A stretch of 13,791 bases of DNA, taken from Bacteroidaceae bacterium. GTDB lineage: Bacteria > Bacteroidota > Bacteroidia > Bacteroidales > Bacteroidaceae. The stretch spans positions 1-13,791 of the forward strand of contig JAEDMP010000066.1 in NCBI GenBank assembly GCA_016302965.1. The letters run 5' to 3'. Shown here piece by piece: positions 12,727-13,791 of this stretch (its first letter is position 1; each line of letters starts with the position of its first letter). The notes beneath the pieces were generated by a model, which saw only the letters and a program-made list of their open reading frames with translations, ran no database searches and was not told the origin of the DNA. Both the position numbers and the translations under genes were made by a program.

Positions 12727-13471
12727 GTTCTTTTGAAATTGTCATATTATACTTATTGATGTACTTCCCTGTTGACGTGATCATAAACCTGGATGTACCA
12801 AGATTTATACTCTCCAGCTTCAACGCTTTAAACCAGGCGTGACCGGCTTTTTCTGCCATATAGAGGAACAAGCGCTTCACTTTCTGGGAAGTGCATACCT
12901 CCAACAATGCCTGAACTATCTTTGGCCGAAGAGTTGTCAAACCCTCCATAATATAATAGATGTCAAGCAAAGATGATGATGCATCCGGCAAGTTCAAACA
13001 CTCCAATATGGCACGCTCTGGAGATGAAACAAGCAAATCATGCTGATTGACAGTCATGGTTTCTACCCCCAACAGCTCATCACCCAGAAAAGAGGTAGTC
13101 ATATATTTTATAGTCATATCCCACTCCTCTTTTAGTAACCATGAAGGCAACTTATTGCTTTTGTCAGTAAATAGATAAGCCATAGGTTTCCCCATTGACA
13201 GGTAATGGGAGTATCCGCGGAGTTCCAAAGCTGTATATGCACCTACAACACAACTCTTACTAAGTTGAGTGTTGTATGACGATACAGCAGCAAATAAGTT
13301 CGGGTCTGTTCCATGTATCTTATAAACCCCTTTCGATATACGGTCAAGCCATCCACTTTTCATATAAGCATACTGACCACGGGCATCCAGGCCCTGGCTT
13401 GAAAGCCACGAGCCAAATAAGACCGATTCATTGGGCGCCGCTTCTAATATTTGCTGTATTTTTGTTGCCAT
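12710..13471 (-). CDS. abiEi: AbiEi-type antitoxin and transcriptional autoregulator
   Basis: This is a 253-residue protein. The N-terminal 55 residues form the AbiEi winged helix-turn-helix (VLFGSWLSSQGLDARGQYAY, then MKSGWLDRISKGVYKI). The C-terminal two thirds match the AbiEi antitoxin fold, including SPERAILECLNLP near 150 and LFLYMAEKAGHAWFKAL near 202-218. In studied systems the N-terminal domain binds inverted repeats in the operon promoter and the C-terminal domain blocks toxicity without a tight toxin complex (type IV). It precedes and overlaps abiEii, the standard order. A canonical promoter lies 38 bp upstream of its ATG. Confidence 0.92.
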   Translation of the reverse strand: MATKIQQILEAAPNESVLFGSWLSSQGLDARGQYAYMKSGWLDRISKGVYKIHGTDPNLFAAVSSYNTQLSKSCVVGAYTALELRGYSHYLSMGKPMAYLFTDKSNKLPSWLLKEEWDMTIKYMTTSFLGDELLGVETMTVNQHDLLVSSPERAILECLNLPDASSSLLDIYYIMEGLTTLRPKIVQALLEVCTSQKVKRLFLYMAEKAGHAWFKALKLESINLGTSRFMITSTGKYINKYNMTISKELAEYE

Positions 13472-13508
13472 CTTCGTTTATTTTATGAATACCAGTCTAA
13501 ATTTGTTA

Positions 13509-13540
13509 CAAAAATACCCTTTTTATTTTACCCAACCAAA
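13509..13540 (-). promoter_or_regulatory. Bacteroidetes-type promoter for the abiE operon
   Basis: On the reverse strand, TTTG (13537-13540) is followed by 20 nt and TATTTTTG (13509-13516), both consensus matches. Initiation near 13503 gives a leader of about 30 nt. The palindrome TTTGTTACAAA (13502-13512) overlaps the -7 box and could be an AbiEi operator, though its arms are only 5 bp. Confidence 0.7.
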
Positions 13541-13699
13541 TATTTTCCTCAAATAATGATGATTTTTATATAAATTTATTCTCAAATTCATATTTTTAGC
13601 GAATTTAAGAACAAAATACTCGCATAGAACTACAAATAGAGATACAATTGCCTACCAAAAGAAAATAAGGTGATAGCTCGGTTAAATTGGACAAGGTGC

Positions 13700-13745
13700 G
13701 GTTTAGTTTATTCTCATATTAAATATCTATAACCTAAACTAAACC
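13700..13745. repeat. Perfect 11-bp inverted repeat in the distal AT-rich intergenic region
   Basis: GGTTTAGTTTA (13700-13710) and TAAACTAAACC (13735-13745) are exact complements with a 24-nt spacer. TTTTATCTT follows on the + strand, so a weak rightward terminator is possible, but no rightward gene precedes it. An operator is another possibility. The rest of 13472-13791 holds the abiE promoter and no gene I can support. The window's last three bases are ATG, but no promoter matches it. Confidence 0.55.
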
Positions 13746-13791
13746 TTTTATCTTCCTGTTATAATTATTTGTTACGCAGAAGGGACAAATG

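Noticed and set aside
13767..13791. Possible start of a rightward gene at the terminal ATG, or end of a leftward gene
   Set aside because: The reverse strand shows short open readings ending in TAA or TAG-like stops and the forward strand ends in ATG, but a few codons cannot be judged and no promoter matches.
1..13791. tRNA, rRNA, transposase, integrase or relaxase genes
   Set aside because: I read both strands for cloverleaf-like sequence and characteristic protein motifs and found none. The mobile-element interpretation therefore rests on the replication genes and repeats only.

Overview
The window looks like a chromosomal segment from a Bacteroidales bacterium, probably a Prevotella-like lineage. 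The evidence is the Bacteroidetes-type promoters (a TTTG box about 20 nt upstream of TAnnTTTG), the lack of Shine-Dalgarno sequences, and the protein families present: a Bacteroidetes-style S8 protease, BT4734/BF3469-type primase, DUF3987 helicase and AbiE. The species assignment is inference.

Region 1 (1-4970) is a core-genome block of high GC. It opens with the first 23 codons of a leftward lipoprotein gene. A divergent promoter pair follows, then a rightward cluster: a secreted subtilisin-like protease, xseA and xseB (exonuclease VII), and a secreted two-domain esterase (alpha/beta hydrolase plus SGNH hydrolase). The cluster ends at a strong bidirectional terminator (4935-4967).

Region 2 (4972-9950) is a leftward accessory module. 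In transcription order it holds a helix-turn-helix protein, a small archaeo-eukaryotic-type primase domain protein, a PriCT plus DUF3987 primase-helicase protein, and, after a gene-free leader of about 400 bp, a DUF6266-like protein of unknown role. The module is unusually rich in short phased repeats. Ten copies of TTTGAT/ATCAAA lie upstream of its promoter (9679-9879). Two inverted arrays of a 9-bp unit flank an AT-rich linker inside the helicase gene (7762-7972). A 10-bp-phased TTGCG array spans the helicase stop codon, and 11-bp tandem repeats lie in the DUF6266-like leader. Together with the primase and helicase genes, these suggest a self-contained replication module with candidate iterons. 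That is the most interesting hypothesis here, and it is inference.

Region 3 (9950-13791) is strikingly AT-rich and also leftward. It holds a type IV toxin-antitoxin/abortive-infection pair (abiEi, then abiEii), a small WG-repeat-like protein 12 bp downstream in the same apparent operon, and a 428-residue protein of no recognised family with its own promoter box and a clear intrinsic terminator. The compositional step near 9.5 kb and the AbiE genes point to a horizontally acquired defence or maintenance island next to the replication module. No rRNA, tRNA, CRISPR array, transposase or integrase was found.
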